Source of the DNA: Sulfurimonas sp.
GTDB lineage: Bacteria; Campylobacterota; Campylobacteria; Campylobacterales; Sulfurimonadaceae
NCBI GenBank assembly: GCA_016744115.1
Contig: JADGEZ010000010.1
Location: 1-52,778, forward strand
DNA: 52,778 nucleotides
Direction of reading: 5' to 3'
The notes under the pieces were generated by a model that saw nothing but the letters and a program-made list of their open reading frames with translations, did no database searches and was not told the origin of the DNA. Positions 1 through 7,868 of this stretch are shown in pieces; within the stretch, counting starts at the first letter, position 1, and every line of letters starts with the position of its first letter. A program made the translations under genes and the position numbers.

Positions 1-49
1 GTTTAAATTGCTCTGGTTTTCTATTTTCTATTTTTTTATATTTGCTCAT
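1..49 (-). pseudogene. Possible start of a second transposase, cut by the window edge
   Basis: An ATG at 49 opens 16 codons (MSKYKKIENRKPEQFK) that run off the window. The KIENRKPEQFK pattern resembles the N-terminus of IS5-type transposases, which often begin with a short Tyr/Lys stretch and then KPEEFKR. It lies directly downstream of a truncated IS3-type OrfA, so one element may have inserted into another. Only 16 residues are visible, so the family call is tentative. Confidence 0.3.
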
Positions 50-57
50 ACTTTACA

Positions 58-177
58 CTAAGCAATTTCTGCTCCTACTTTTGAAAGAAGTCTATTAATT
101 GTTTTTTCACCTTCTAAAACTTCAAGCACCAGTTTAGCTTTGAAATCTGCACTATAACTTTTTCTTTTTACACTCAT
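58..177 (-). pseudogene. Truncated IS3-family OrfA transposase
   Basis: This 39-codon ORF begins MSVKRKSYSADFKAK and continues LVLEVLEGEKT. That is the helix-turn-helix N-terminus of IS3-family OrfA proteins, which are normally about 90-100 aa. The reading frame stops after GAEIA and the rest of OrfA and OrfB is not visible. The stop is followed within 10 bases by the start of another transposase-like frame, so the element is probably disrupted. The family call rests on recognised N-terminal sequence. Confidence 0.6.
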
Positions 178-238
178 TTTCTTATCCCTATTTTTTCTAT
201 TTCAATTTTAACATTTTAGAAATAAGAAAACAATTTTT

Positions 239-261
239 ACTGGTTTAGTTTTAGGGGTTCA
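239..261 (-). repeat. Candidate terminal inverted repeat of the IS3-type element
   Basis: Read on the minus strand from 261, the sequence begins TGAACCCCTAAAACTAAACC. It sits about 85 bases upstream of the OrfA start, the usual place for the left end of an IS3-family element, whose ends typically start with TGA or TG. The opposite end lies outside the window, so neither the repeat pairing nor the target duplication can be confirmed. Bases 262-370 hold no gene that I can see. Confidence 0.35.
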
Positions 262-370
262 TTTATACTATTTCAATCAGTAGTAAACCCAACTTACTTT
301 AGAGTTTTATATATGGTAATCTTTTGTTTTTTTGTTTGTTAAATTTGCATATTTTGTAGCATATTTTTTA

Positions 371-1030
371 TTATTTCATACTCTTATGAACAGAACGATT
401 AAGTATCTCTTGTATCAAGATAGGAAATTCTTTTTCAAAATTATTTAAAAAGTTACTATCTATGATATTTATATTATCAAGTAAAGCAATTGGAAAACTT
501 TTTAAACGCACTATCAATTCTTCTGTACTAAAACCAGCTTTATCGTGGGCAGAGTCTAAAATATCACTCCATGAGAAGTTATAAAACTTCGATATAAGAT
601 AAATATCAAAAATATCTTTTACATCATCTCTTCCTATGACTGCTGTTATTTTATTGCTTAAAATATTTTCTATATTATCTATAAGATAATTTTGAGGTGT
701 AACAACTACATCTTTGTACCGTGAAGCTATATCGTTTATAAAATCTATTTGCAATAGATTATCAACTTTATAACGGATAAAATCTTTTGATTGAACCTCT
801 ATACTTACACTAAATTTTTTTAATAAAGCAATCTTTATATTTTTTACAGCAAAGTTAAAACGGGGTGAGGCATTGGTAAAAAAGTCTAAATCATCTGAAT
901 ATCTTTTTTCTTGATAAAACCGACTCAGACAAGTACCACCTGTGAGATAAAATTCATTTTCAACTTCAAAAATACTTTCCAAAACTTTATCTTGAAGTGC
1001 ATACAGCTTTTTATAATTTAAGCTACCCAT
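371..1030 (-). CDS. AbiEii-type nucleotidyltransferase (putative toxin)
   Basis: This 219-aa protein has the minimal nucleotidyltransferase signature of the AbiEii/MenT family: GGT at residues 31-33 followed by SDDLDFF, with the metal-binding Asp pair at 47-49. Family members transfer nucleotides from NTPs, and several act as toxins of type IV-like toxin-antitoxin or abortive-infection systems. The gene overlaps the upstream small gene by 13 nt, the usual order of partner first and nucleotidyltransferase second. It is the last gene of the minus-strand run before the IS remnants. The length is slightly short for the family (about 220-300 aa). The family assignment is firm; the toxin role is inferred. 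Confidence 0.75.
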   Translation of the reverse strand: MGSLNYKKLYALQDKVLESIFEVENEFYLTGGTCLSRFYQEKRYSDDLDFFTNASPRFNFAVKNIKIALLKKFSVSIEVQSKDFIRYKVDNLLQIDFINDIASRYKDVVVTPQNYLIDNIENILSNKITAVIGRDDVKDIFDIYLISKFYNFSWSDILDSAHDKAGFSTEELIVRLKSFPIALLDNINIIDSNFLNNFEKEFPILIQEILNRSVHKSMK

Positions 1031-1329
1031 TTTAATTCATCTATGAGCAAAGGTTTGTCTAAAAAATAAACTTCAACAAGATTTTTTCTTCTAAAGATAT
1101 AATCATGGTTAAATCTTGGTACTTTAAAATCTTCAGTAAGTTTTGATATATCTTCAATCGAAAATATACTTATATCTTTAAAAAGTTGTGTACTATTAAG
1201 CAAGATTTTTTGATAAAGAAAAGCTTTTTGTTGAGGCTTATCTTGAAGTAAAATATCATCTATATTACTTTTTGACATAGATATATCCCAAAAACAATCT
1301 TTTTTTATTCTTTCATAGTCAATCATCAT
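1018..1329 (-). CDS. Small partner of the AbiEii-type gene (putative antitoxin)
   Basis: This is a 103-aa protein beginning MMIDYERIKKDCFWD. The CFWD motif near the N-terminus recalls DUF6922-type small proteins found beside AbiEii nucleotidyltransferases. It is rich in Lys, Asp and Ile and has no signal peptide or membrane segment. A good ribosome site (AGAGGGG) lies about 8 nt before the ATG. The 13-nt overlap with the downstream nucleotidyltransferase indicates translational coupling and a paired function, most simply antitoxin or regulator. No DNA-binding motif is obvious, so the role comes only from context. Confidence 0.6.
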   Translation of the reverse strand: MMIDYERIKKDCFWDISMSKSNIDDILLQDKPQQKAFLYQKILLNSTQLFKDISIFSIEDISKLTEDFKVPRFNHDYIFRRKNLVEVYFLDKPLLIDELKWVA

Positions 1330-1342
1330 TTTCCCCTCTATC

Positions 1343-1477
1343 TTAATTCAGAACATATAAAGATATAAAAAGAGGAGAAGACTCAAAATCAAGTATCTTA
1401 TTTTCTTTTAAACCATGATACTTAGTTTTAAGTTTAAGAGTAGATAGCTCAAATAAATTGTTTAATATATTTTTCAA
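1343..1477 (-). CDS. Small hypothetical ORF, TTG start
   Basis: This is a 44-codon ORF starting at TTG, with AGGATAAGA just upstream and an in-frame stop immediately before it. The predicted peptide starts (M)KNILNNLFELSTLK and ends LFISLYVLN. It stops 13 nt before the start of the putative antitoxin, whose ribosome site follows it directly. It is too short for most gene finders. It could be a genuine small protein, a leader peptide, or the tail of a decayed gene. I recognise no family. It is the only coding signal in the gap 1330-1589. Confidence 0.3.
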   Translation of the reverse strand: MKNILNNLFELSTLKLKTKYHGLKENKILDFESSPLFISLYVLN

Positions 1478-1589
1478 TCTTATCCTTTAGTCGTAAAGTT
1501 AATTTTACTATTATATGTAAAAATAGTTTAATTAAAGATGAATATTTATTTTTCCTTGTTCCAAGGTTTTACTTTGCAATACCTATTAA

Positions 1590-2315
1590 TTACCCAACCC
1601 TTTGCATATCAACAACTGTTCCATCTTCAACACAATAAGCACTAAGAGTATGGTAACCATGCTTTTTAATATAACATCCCGTATCAACATTTACAAAGTG
1701 TTCTTCTATCTCCACTCCAAAATCAACAGGAGTATGTCCAAAGATATTAAATATCGTACTATCTTTTCTTGGCTCTTTTCTATTCCATAGGGCATATTCT
1801 CTAAAAGTATTAACTCCATCTTTATTATCGTGATGATGCCAAACATCAGCACAACTTGCATGAGTTATAACTACTGGTTTATCATTGATTTTATTTGGAA
1901 GTTTTATGTAAAGTGGTAAAGCTTTGAGCCACTCTATATCATCTTTAAATTGATTCATACCTTCTTCATTTTCTGTGCACTCTAAGCCACCTAGAGTATA
2001 TTTTAAAATTCCATACGAATAAAGTGTTTCACTTCCACCATTATTATACCATGTGTGCATAAAAGATGGATTACTTGCTCTTGGATAAGTCTTTGTAAAG
2101 CTTTTACCGTAGTCAATCATAAACTCTTCATGATTACCTAATACGCATCTATAGTTATTATTTCGTATGAACTGAATAACTTCTCTTGACTTAGCCCCTC
2201 TATCTATTAAATCACCTACAAATATAATATCTGCGTTTTGAGGTAGCTTTTTGACAAGTTCTATAAGCGTGTCATACTCTCCATGTACATCGCCAACTAT
2301 GTATGTATTTTTCAT
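1590..2315 (-). CDS. PrpA/Ap4A-hydrolase-like calcineurin-type phosphoesterase
   Basis: This 241-aa protein carries the metal-binding motifs of the PPP/ApaH-like metallophosphoesterases: GDVHG (residues 8-12), GDLIDRG (34-40) and GNHE (60-63). Later His residues in VITHASC and FGHTP complete the site. Such enzymes dephosphorylate phosphoproteins or split dinucleoside polyphosphates in the cytoplasm. It lies 67 nt downstream of the NADAR gene on the same strand, after an NAD-synthesis pair, so a nucleotide or ADP-ribose-like phosphate substrate is plausible. Which substrate is used cannot be told from sequence. Confidence 0.8.
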   Translation of the reverse strand: MKNTYIVGDVHGEYDTLIELVKKLPQNADIIFVGDLIDRGAKSREVIQFIRNNNYRCVLGNHEEFMIDYGKSFTKTYPRASNPSFMHTWYNNGGSETLYSYGILKYTLGGLECTENEEGMNQFKDDIEWLKALPLYIKLPNKINDKPVVITHASCADVWHHHDNKDGVNTFREYALWNRKEPRKDSTIFNIFGHTPVDFGVEIEEHFVNVDTGCYIKKHGYHTLSAYCVEDGTVVDMQRVG

Positions 2316-2382
2316 TTATTGCCCCTCTATACAAAATGTGATACTTGAAAAAGATAGTTTATATACTTGTATTGATTTATTT

Positions 2383-2904
2383 CTAATTTTTCTGTAGAAA
2401 CATTTTAGTGGTATTTTTAGTAAAAAACAACTCAGCTCTAATTTTCATAAGAATTAAGCCTAGTAAGTTTTTACCTTTCCACTTGTTTTGGTCTCTTAAA
2501 TATGGATTATTTGGAGAAAGTCCACAAGCCCAAACTATATCATTTGGGTTTGCTTCTATGATGAGTTTTTCTTTTGTAGAGAGTAAATACTTTTTAAACT
2601 CTTCATTTTGAGAGAACTTTAAGTAGTTACCCTCATAAACTATTTGCTCTTTTTTTTCATCCCATAGTTTTTGATTAAACTGTGTGACTTTTTGACCAAG
2701 TTCTTTTATAGTTTGCATATCTTCGCTATGCATTATTTGAGTATAAAGACCATCTTTATCTTCAAAGAGTAAAGATTTTTGTGCCATCATATACTGTTCT
2801 GTTGAATTGTAGGAAATAGCTGAGTTATCTTTAAAAGTACATTTATACCATTGACTTAGTATGTCTGTATCTTGTGAGAATATTTCATACATCTCTTCAC
2901 TCAT
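2383..2904 (-). CDS. NADAR/YbiA-family protein
   Basis: The 173-aa protein matches the YbiA/NADAR fold: STEQYMMAQK near residue 34, ACGLSPNNP in the middle, and the C-terminal pattern WKGKNLLGLILMKIRAEL, all typical of the family. Known members are N-glycosidases acting on riboflavin intermediates, or hydrolases that remove ADP-ribose from guanine bases in DarT-NADAR pairs. The name itself comes from its recurrent link with NAD and ADP-ribose genes. Here it overlaps the hydrolase gene upstream by 4 nt and belongs to the nadM-nadV run. No DarT-like transferase is visible in the window. Confidence 0.85.
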   Translation of the reverse strand: MSEEMYEIFSQDTDILSQWYKCTFKDNSAISYNSTEQYMMAQKSLLFEDKDGLYTQIMHSEDMQTIKELGQKVTQFNQKLWDEKKEQIVYEGNYLKFSQNEEFKKYLLSTKEKLIIEANPNDIVWACGLSPNNPYLRDQNKWKGKNLLGLILMKIRAELFFTKNTTKMFLQKN

Positions 2905-3749
2905 CTATTGCTACCATTTACTTTTAGCCAACCTACCATATGCGTATGGCAAATATCCCAAGCTTTTTGAATACTTACAGAGGATTCTTTTATGGCTTTG
3001 GATGAATCATATAAAGCATTTGCTAACTTCTTTCTGCCTCTAGCCTCATCTGCTAGGGCATCTATGTGCAACTTCTTATGCAAGTTATTTAAAAATTCGG
3101 TTAAATCATCGTAGTATAAGTCTCCAACTCGTAAAGCTAACTCTTCATTTGAGAACCCTACACCCTTGACTTTTCTTGTATGTTTAAACTGGTTTCCTAT
3201 AGCAAAATAAGTTCTTATAAACTCAAAATGTTTTTCTACACCATCAAAACTATGACTACCACCATCTTCTATAACTATTTTTGCATCTTGAAATTTATCT
3301 ACTGCTTCTTCATAGTTTAGAAGTTCATCGCCTTTTTGAACTAAGAGCATAAAGTTACTCTCATTTACATTTTTCACTTCATAGTTATTTAACATCTCTA
3401 AATGAGACTTTTTCCACTCATAACTGCTCTGATCATAAAAATTTGGGCTATTCTCCATAGTCTTGTCTAATGTTGTATAAGGATATATAGAAGGGTTCAT
3501 AAGAACTGCTTGGAGATTATACTTTTGAGATAAATAAATTGTATAAAAACCACCAAGAGAAGAACCTATAAGCTTTACATCTCCATAGTATGATTCTATT
3601 AACTCCTCTAAAGTTTTTATAGCTAGTTCTGGAACATAAGACAAAGAGGGGGCTATAAAACCCTCATCTATACTTTTGAAGTATTCTCTAAAAAGTTTTG
3701 CTTTATTTCCCTGTCCGCTTCCTCCAAAACCATGTATATAGATTACCAT
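2901..3749 (-). CDS. YqiA-like alpha/beta hydrolase with extra C-terminal domain
   Basis: Residues 1-183 form a YqiA/YcfP-type esterase: oxyanion motif HGFGGSG (6-12), nucleophile GSSLGG (Ser64), and likely acid and base residues Asp141 and His166. YqiA proteins are normally about 190 aa. This one continues to 282 aa with a Lys/Arg-rich helical region (from about KGVGFSNEEL to AWDICHTHM) that looks like a separate small domain fused on. The gene overlaps nadV by 7 nt and the NADAR gene by 4 nt, so the three are translationally coupled. The substrate is unknown; an ester or acyl-linked nucleotide would fit the context but is speculation. Confidence 0.75.
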   Translation of the reverse strand: MVIYIHGFGGSGQGNKAKLFREYFKSIDEGFIAPSLSYVPELAIKTLEELIESYYGDVKLIGSSLGGFYTIYLSQKYNLQAVLMNPSIYPYTTLDKTMENSPNFYDQSSYEWKKSHLEMLNNYEVKNVNESNFMLLVQKGDELLNYEEAVDKFQDAKIVIEDGGSHSFDGVEKHFEFIRTYFAIGNQFKHTRKVKGVGFSNEELALRVGDLYYDDLTEFLNNLHKKLHIDALADEARGRKKLANALYDSSKAIKESSVSIQKAWDICHTHMVGWLKVNGSNR

Positions 3750-5107
3750 GTTAAACTCCTAATCTCTTGGAATGTGTACTCTTTTTTCAACTCACCATTT
3801 CTATAAACAACTTTTAAAAGGTTTTCTCTAGCTTTTAAATCATCTAAAGAAATACACTCATAATTTTCTAAAAGTGCTAAGCGACCTTTTTTTGAGCGTT
3901 TCTTACTATCTGTTATAGGGTCTTTATAAATATCTTTGTACTCTCCATTTATTCGTATGGCTGATGCTTTCATCGCAAAACTAAAGGTATCTCGATTAGC
4001 TTGCTGAAGCAATGCTCCACCCATACCAAAGGCTATGTTTTCAGCAGAAAAACCTTTTTCTTTTAATGCTTTAAGTATATCCTCTATAGCCTTAGCATCT
4101 ACACCGTCACCTTGAATGATACGAACACAATCATCTAAAACTATGAAACCTTTTTTATTTGTATATCCACCAAAAGCTTTATAAACTCTCTGCATTACAT
4201 TTAAAACAATTTTTTTAGGTTCTCCAGAATCAGGACGGATAACAAGAATAGCACCACTCTTTTTAACTTTTTCTTTTAACATTTTACCCCAGATATTATC
4301 TATAGCATTAAAAATATCATAAGAATCAGATACAACGGCAAAGATACTTCCTTTTTTTGCAAATTGATTTATCATGTTTTCATACGCATCTATTTCTCCA
4401 TCTCTTTGCCATGATGTCATAGTAGAGTGCTCACTCGCAGGGATAGAAAATCCTGCCATATCTGCTTGATAATATTCTCTAGCTCCAACAATGGAAGATA
4501 AGTTATCTGTTCCCATAAAGTTTACTAAGTGAGCCATACCACCTAATGTTGAAGTTTCTTCACTTGAAGCACCTCTAGCACCAAAATCGTGTAACTTAAA
4601 GGCTAGTTGCTCTTTTGTGCTATCTGAAGTTTCATCAAGGTACTTTTTAATCGTTTGCTTGATACCATAAGATATAGTCGCTACAGTAGTTGGATACCAT
4701 ATAGCTCTTAAAAGTGCTGTTTCTATATAAGAAGTTAGCCAAGCTAATTTTTTGTCTGTGTTTATCACTTGAACAAGTGGAGATTTCAAAGGTACAAGAC
4801 TTCCCTCTTCAACTGCACTAATCTCTAAGGGTAAAAAACCATTATATTTTTCTAAGATATAAATCCAATTAGCGTAGTTAAAAGGCAAACCATGTGCTTC
4901 TATGATTACTTTTGCATCATCAATATTTTTTCGAGTGATCGGAGTTAATAAGTACTCCTTTATAAATGCTTGTAAACCAAAAAATAAAGTTTTATTTTCT
5001 TGAGAATCTCTTGCTTCTATATACGAAGATATATACTCAGTGTTTTGTGGGTACTGTAAGTAGTGACTTGATTTGTAGCTGTCTGTGTTTAAAATTATGT
5101 TTTTCAT
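3743..5107 (-). CDS. nadV: Nicotinamide phosphoribosyltransferase (NAMPT/NadV)
   Basis: This enzyme makes NMN from nicotinamide and PRPP. The 454-aa protein follows the NAMPT pattern: TDSYKSSHY at the N-terminus, HDFGARG (173-179), the catalytic-His motif SEHSTM (His227), SDSYDIF (about 261) and IRPDSGEP (Asp293). I chose the ATG at 5107 (MKNIILNTDSYK) because AGAAGG lies 7 nt before it; an upstream in-frame start at 5134 would add nine residues. It lies 60 nt downstream of nadM, so the two enzymes give a two-step nicotinamide to NAD route. Such NadV-NadM pairs occur both in bacteria and in large phages. Confidence 0.92.
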   Translation of the reverse strand: MKNIILNTDSYKSSHYLQYPQNTEYISSYIEARDSQENKTLFFGLQAFIKEYLLTPITRKNIDDAKVIIEAHGLPFNYANWIYILEKYNGFLPLEISAVEEGSLVPLKSPLVQVINTDKKLAWLTSYIETALLRAIWYPTTVATISYGIKQTIKKYLDETSDSTKEQLAFKLHDFGARGASSEETSTLGGMAHLVNFMGTDNLSSIVGAREYYQADMAGFSIPASEHSTMTSWQRDGEIDAYENMINQFAKKGSIFAVVSDSYDIFNAIDNIWGKMLKEKVKKSGAILVIRPDSGEPKKIVLNVMQRVYKAFGGYTNKKGFIVLDDCVRIIQGDGVDAKAIEDILKALKEKGFSAENIAFGMGGALLQQANRDTFSFAMKASAIRINGEYKDIYKDPITDSKKRSKKGRLALLENYECISLDDLKARENLLKVVYRNGELKKEYTFQEIRSLTW

Positions 5108-5167
5108 AGAAAATCCTTCTATTGTTGTTATCAAGAGTTGTCTCTCAACTCTCGTTTGTCTAAATGT

Positions 5168-6175
5168 TTACCCTATCATCGCCTGTATAATGTGATAATG
5201 GTCTTCAAACATTAACTCAGGGTCTATCTCTGCAAAGGGAATCCAAAAAGCCTTGTGTGCGTCATCGCCACCTTTTACTTTTGCTAATTCTTCACCTGTT
5301 AGTTCTATCAGGTAGGCATGTGTTATTGTACGACCACGATCAGAACGATATGGGTCATCAAAAACCTCTGTCTTTGTGATACTTCCAGCTAAAACTGGGG
5401 CTGGAACTTTTATGCGTGTTTCTTCTCTAAGTTCTCGTATCACTGCATTTTTTAGTGTTTCTTTAGGGTTTATAAATCCCCCTGGAAGTGCCATAAGACC
5501 ACGACCAGGTTGAGCTTTTCTTTGTATAAATAAAATATGTCCAGACTGAATAACTAAGGCATCAACTGTTATAAACATTGGAGTATAAGGAGAACTGATC
5601 CACTGTTGCTTATATTTTTTGACAAATAAAAACTCATCTGCGACTGTTTGATACTCTGGTGTTTTTTGGAATATTTCTAATTGCTTGGATACTTTTTCAC
5701 TTACATTATCAGCAATACTTCCACTACTAAAGTAAAGTTCTCTTATATCTGTTGAAGATATATTGTCAAAGTTAGTACACTCTTCTCGCTCCCATTGGGG
5801 AAACTGTGAAAGGTAGTAAGAACTATCATCTTTTTGGTGTCCTATAAGACCTATCTTTAAATCACTTGCTATCTTAGTATGCACTATAGCAGATATAATC
5901 TGTTGAATAGACTTAATCCATAAGGATTCATTATAGGTATAATCAAGTAAAGGGAAAGTTAAAATCTTTTGATTGTCTTCTTTTGAAAAGTTAGCTTTTA
6001 TAAAAGATTCTCTCTCATGAAAGTTCCATGGATTACGAACACTTCTTGGTTGATACGCTGAACCTACAAGTACAATAACTTTGGATGATAACGATAAGGC
6101 AGTCTTAATAACCTGCTCATGTCCTGTGTGAAATGGCTGAAATCTGCCAATGAAAATAAGATAATCATATCTCAT
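5168..6175 (-). CDS. nadM: Bifunctional NMN adenylyltransferase / Nudix hydrolase (NadM-type)
   Basis: The N-terminal half is an NMN adenylyltransferase of the NadM type: GRFQPFHTGH (residues 10-19) and ISSTDIR. The C-terminal half holds a Nudix box, GGFINPKE...REEI-like (visible as GGFINPKETLKNA then RELREET), near residue 232. The two-domain form of about 340 aa is known and often hydrolyses ADP-ribose as well as making NAD from NMN and ATP. I prefer the ATG at 6175, which follows AGGAG at 7 nt; a GTG at 6178 is only 4 nt from it. It is the first gene of the minus-strand NAD operon. Confidence 0.92.
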   Translation of the reverse strand: MRYDYLIFIGRFQPFHTGHEQVIKTALSLSSKVIVLVGSAYQPRSVRNPWNFHERESFIKANFSKEDNQKILTFPLLDYTYNESLWIKSIQQIISAIVHTKIASDLKIGLIGHQKDDSSYYLSQFPQWEREECTNFDNISSTDIRELYFSSGSIADNVSEKVSKQLEIFQKTPEYQTVADEFLFVKKYKQQWISSPYTPMFITVDALVIQSGHILFIQRKAQPGRGLMALPGGFINPKETLKNAVIRELREETRIKVPAPVLAGSITKTEVFDDPYRSDRGRTITHAYLIELTGEELAKVKGGDDAHKAFWIPFAEIDPELMFEDHYHIIQAMIG

Positions 6176-6265
6176 CACTAAACTCCTTAGTGAAACAAAT
6201 TTACATATTGGGTCTATCCCTATGCATTTACAATTTAAGTAATCCTCTTAAATATGTGAAAGTGT

Positions 6266-6271
6266 ATCATA
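6266..6271 (-). promoter_or_regulatory. Possible -10 box for the nadM operon
   Basis: Read on the minus strand this is TATGAT, a near match to TATAAT, about 90 bases upstream of nadM. No convincing -35 is seen, as is common in Campylobacterota. The gap 6176-6465 otherwise holds only AT-rich spacer between divergent genes and an imperfect dyad (CACAT/ATGTG) near 6335. Confidence 0.25.
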
Positions 6272-6422
6272 AATTTTGATTTTTTGTATTTATGTAAAAA
6301 TTGATGATATTGCATCACATATAATGTGTATATAAGTAACACATAAAATTCTAAATAGAGAATATATTTTAGCTTAATTTTGATATATACACAAAGAATA
6401 TATAATTAGAAGACAAATAAAT

Positions 6423-6438
6423 TGGTATGAAATATGCT
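6423..6438 (+). promoter_or_regulatory. Candidate sigma-54 (RpoN) promoter for the diguanylate cyclase
   Basis: The sequence TTGGTATGAAATATGCTT has GG at 6424-6425 and GC at 6436-6437 with exactly ten bases between them, the invariant spacing of -24/-12 promoters. It deviates from the consensus at the CAC and at the first T of TTGC. The predicted start point lies near 6449, about 17 bases before the ATG. Confidence 0.4.
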
Positions 6439-6465
6439 TGTAGTTTATAAATATTAGGATGTACT

Positions 6466-7713
6466 ATGAAGTTTTTAGAAGCCTTAAAATTAAGAAGTAA
6501 ACTTTTTTTTCTGTTTATTTTAATTACAGTAGGGCTTGTTGGGATTGGAATTATGGGTGCTATAAATGTTCAATCTATGAAAAAAAACCTTGATTCTCTT
6601 TATTTTGGTTCTCTGTTACCAGTCACAGAGCTAAACACAATCTTACAGTCTTACCATAGTGGATTAACATCCACTCTGTATAAAGCAAGATCTTTAGAAT
6701 TAAGCAAACATCAAGCTAGTAAGGCAATCAAAAACACAGTTAAAGATATAAATAGAGTATGGTCAAATTATGAAACTCACTTTAAAAGAGTCCAAGAGAT
6801 ACAATATTTAAAATATGCTGGATCAGAAATTCAAAAATTAAATCAATATTTTTTAAATCTACTAAAGAACTCTAAGGATGTTAATGATGTGTCTATAGAA
6901 GAATTTGAAAAAGAAATTTTGCATATAGATAATATTTTACATAGATTAATCAATTATGAAGTTGATATGGCTAAATATGAGAGAAAAGTATTCCTACAAA
7001 AGTATGATGAATCAGTTTTTAGGCTAGGGATTATTTTGGCTTTGATAATACTTGCCGTGCTTGTAATCATGTACTCAGTTTTTAGGAGTATACAAAGTGA
7101 TCAGACAAGGTTAGAGTTAGTGAGTAAAAAACTTAAAATTTCAAATAAAAAACTTGAAACAGTATCCTATACGGATACTTTAACATCAATGCACAATAGA
7201 AGATATTTTAACCTTGTATATGAGAGAGAGTTAAAACGAGCAAGGCGTACTCATAGTTATATAACATTTATGATGCTAGATATTGACTATTTTAAGCAGT
7301 ATAATGATACTTATGGACATATAGAAGGTGATTATGCACTTAAGAGTGTAGCAAAAGTTTTGAAAAAAACTCTAGTGAGAGCGAGTGATTTCGTTTTTCG
7401 CTTAGGTGGAGAGGAATTTGGTGTTCTGTTAACTCAAACAGATGAATCAAGTAGTGCAAAATTAGCTCGTGAGATAGGAGATCAAGTCCGAGATGAGATG
7501 ATAGAACATAGTGGCTCAAAGGTAAATAAATACCTTACCATATCTATAGGTGTAGTTTGTTGTAAGGCTGATGATACTTTAAATGAAGATATATTAATCT
7601 CTCGTGCTGATGAGATGCTGTATGAGGCAAAAGAAACAGGAAGAGATAGATATATAATAACATCTAATGTAAGTGAATCTCAAACACAATCTATAAAGGA
7701 ATTAACGGTCTAA
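6466..7713 (+). CDS. Membrane-bound diguanylate cyclase (GGDEF)
   Basis: The 415-aa protein has an N-terminal membrane segment (about 12-34), a helical periplasmic sensor domain of the four-helix-bundle type (about 40-183), and a second membrane segment (about 186-204). A GGDEF domain follows, with the active-site motif GGEEF at 314-318. RASD at 305-308, five residues before it, is the inhibitory RxxD site, so product feedback by c-di-GMP is expected. It makes c-di-GMP from GTP in response to a periplasmic signal. It is a single gene with a possible sigma-54 promoter, which in this phylum would link it to flagella or surface behaviour. Confidence 0.9.
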   Translation: MKFLEALKLRSKLFFLFILITVGLVGIGIMGAINVQSMKKNLDSLYFGSLLPVTELNTILQSYHSGLTSTLYKARSLELSKHQASKAIKNTVKDINRVWSNYETHFKRVQEIQYLKYAGSEIQKLNQYFLNLLKNSKDVNDVSIEEFEKEILHIDNILHRLINYEVDMAKYERKVFLQKYDESVFRLGIILALIILAVLVIMYSVFRSIQSDQTRLELVSKKLKISNKKLETVSYTDTLTSMHNRRYFNLVYERELKRARRTHSYITFMMLDIDYFKQYNDTYGHIEGDYALKSVAKVLKKTLVRASDFVFRLGGEEFGVLLTQTDESSSAKLAREIGDQVRDEMIEHSGSKVNKYLTISIGVVCCKADDTLNEDILISRADEMLYEAKETGRDRYIITSNVSESQTQSIKELTV

Positions 7714-7868
7714 AGCTCTTTTCAAAACCTAAATATCAGAAATAAATTATAACTTATCTAAAATAAGATTTCAATTTTTTAACTATCGAAATTAAATTAG
7801 CAATTTTTGTAGGAATTTACAAGTGGCTCAGCTATAATGTTTTTACAAATTTATTTTACGGAGATTCA

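Noticed and set aside
371-6175. Prophage carrying the NAD genes
   Set aside because: No phage structural, integrase or packaging genes are seen. The cluster resembles phage NAD genes only in enzyme content.
7753-7780. Terminator after the diguanylate cyclase
   Set aside because: The stem (CTTAT/ATAAG) is only 5 bp and AT-only, too weak to support despite the T-run after it.
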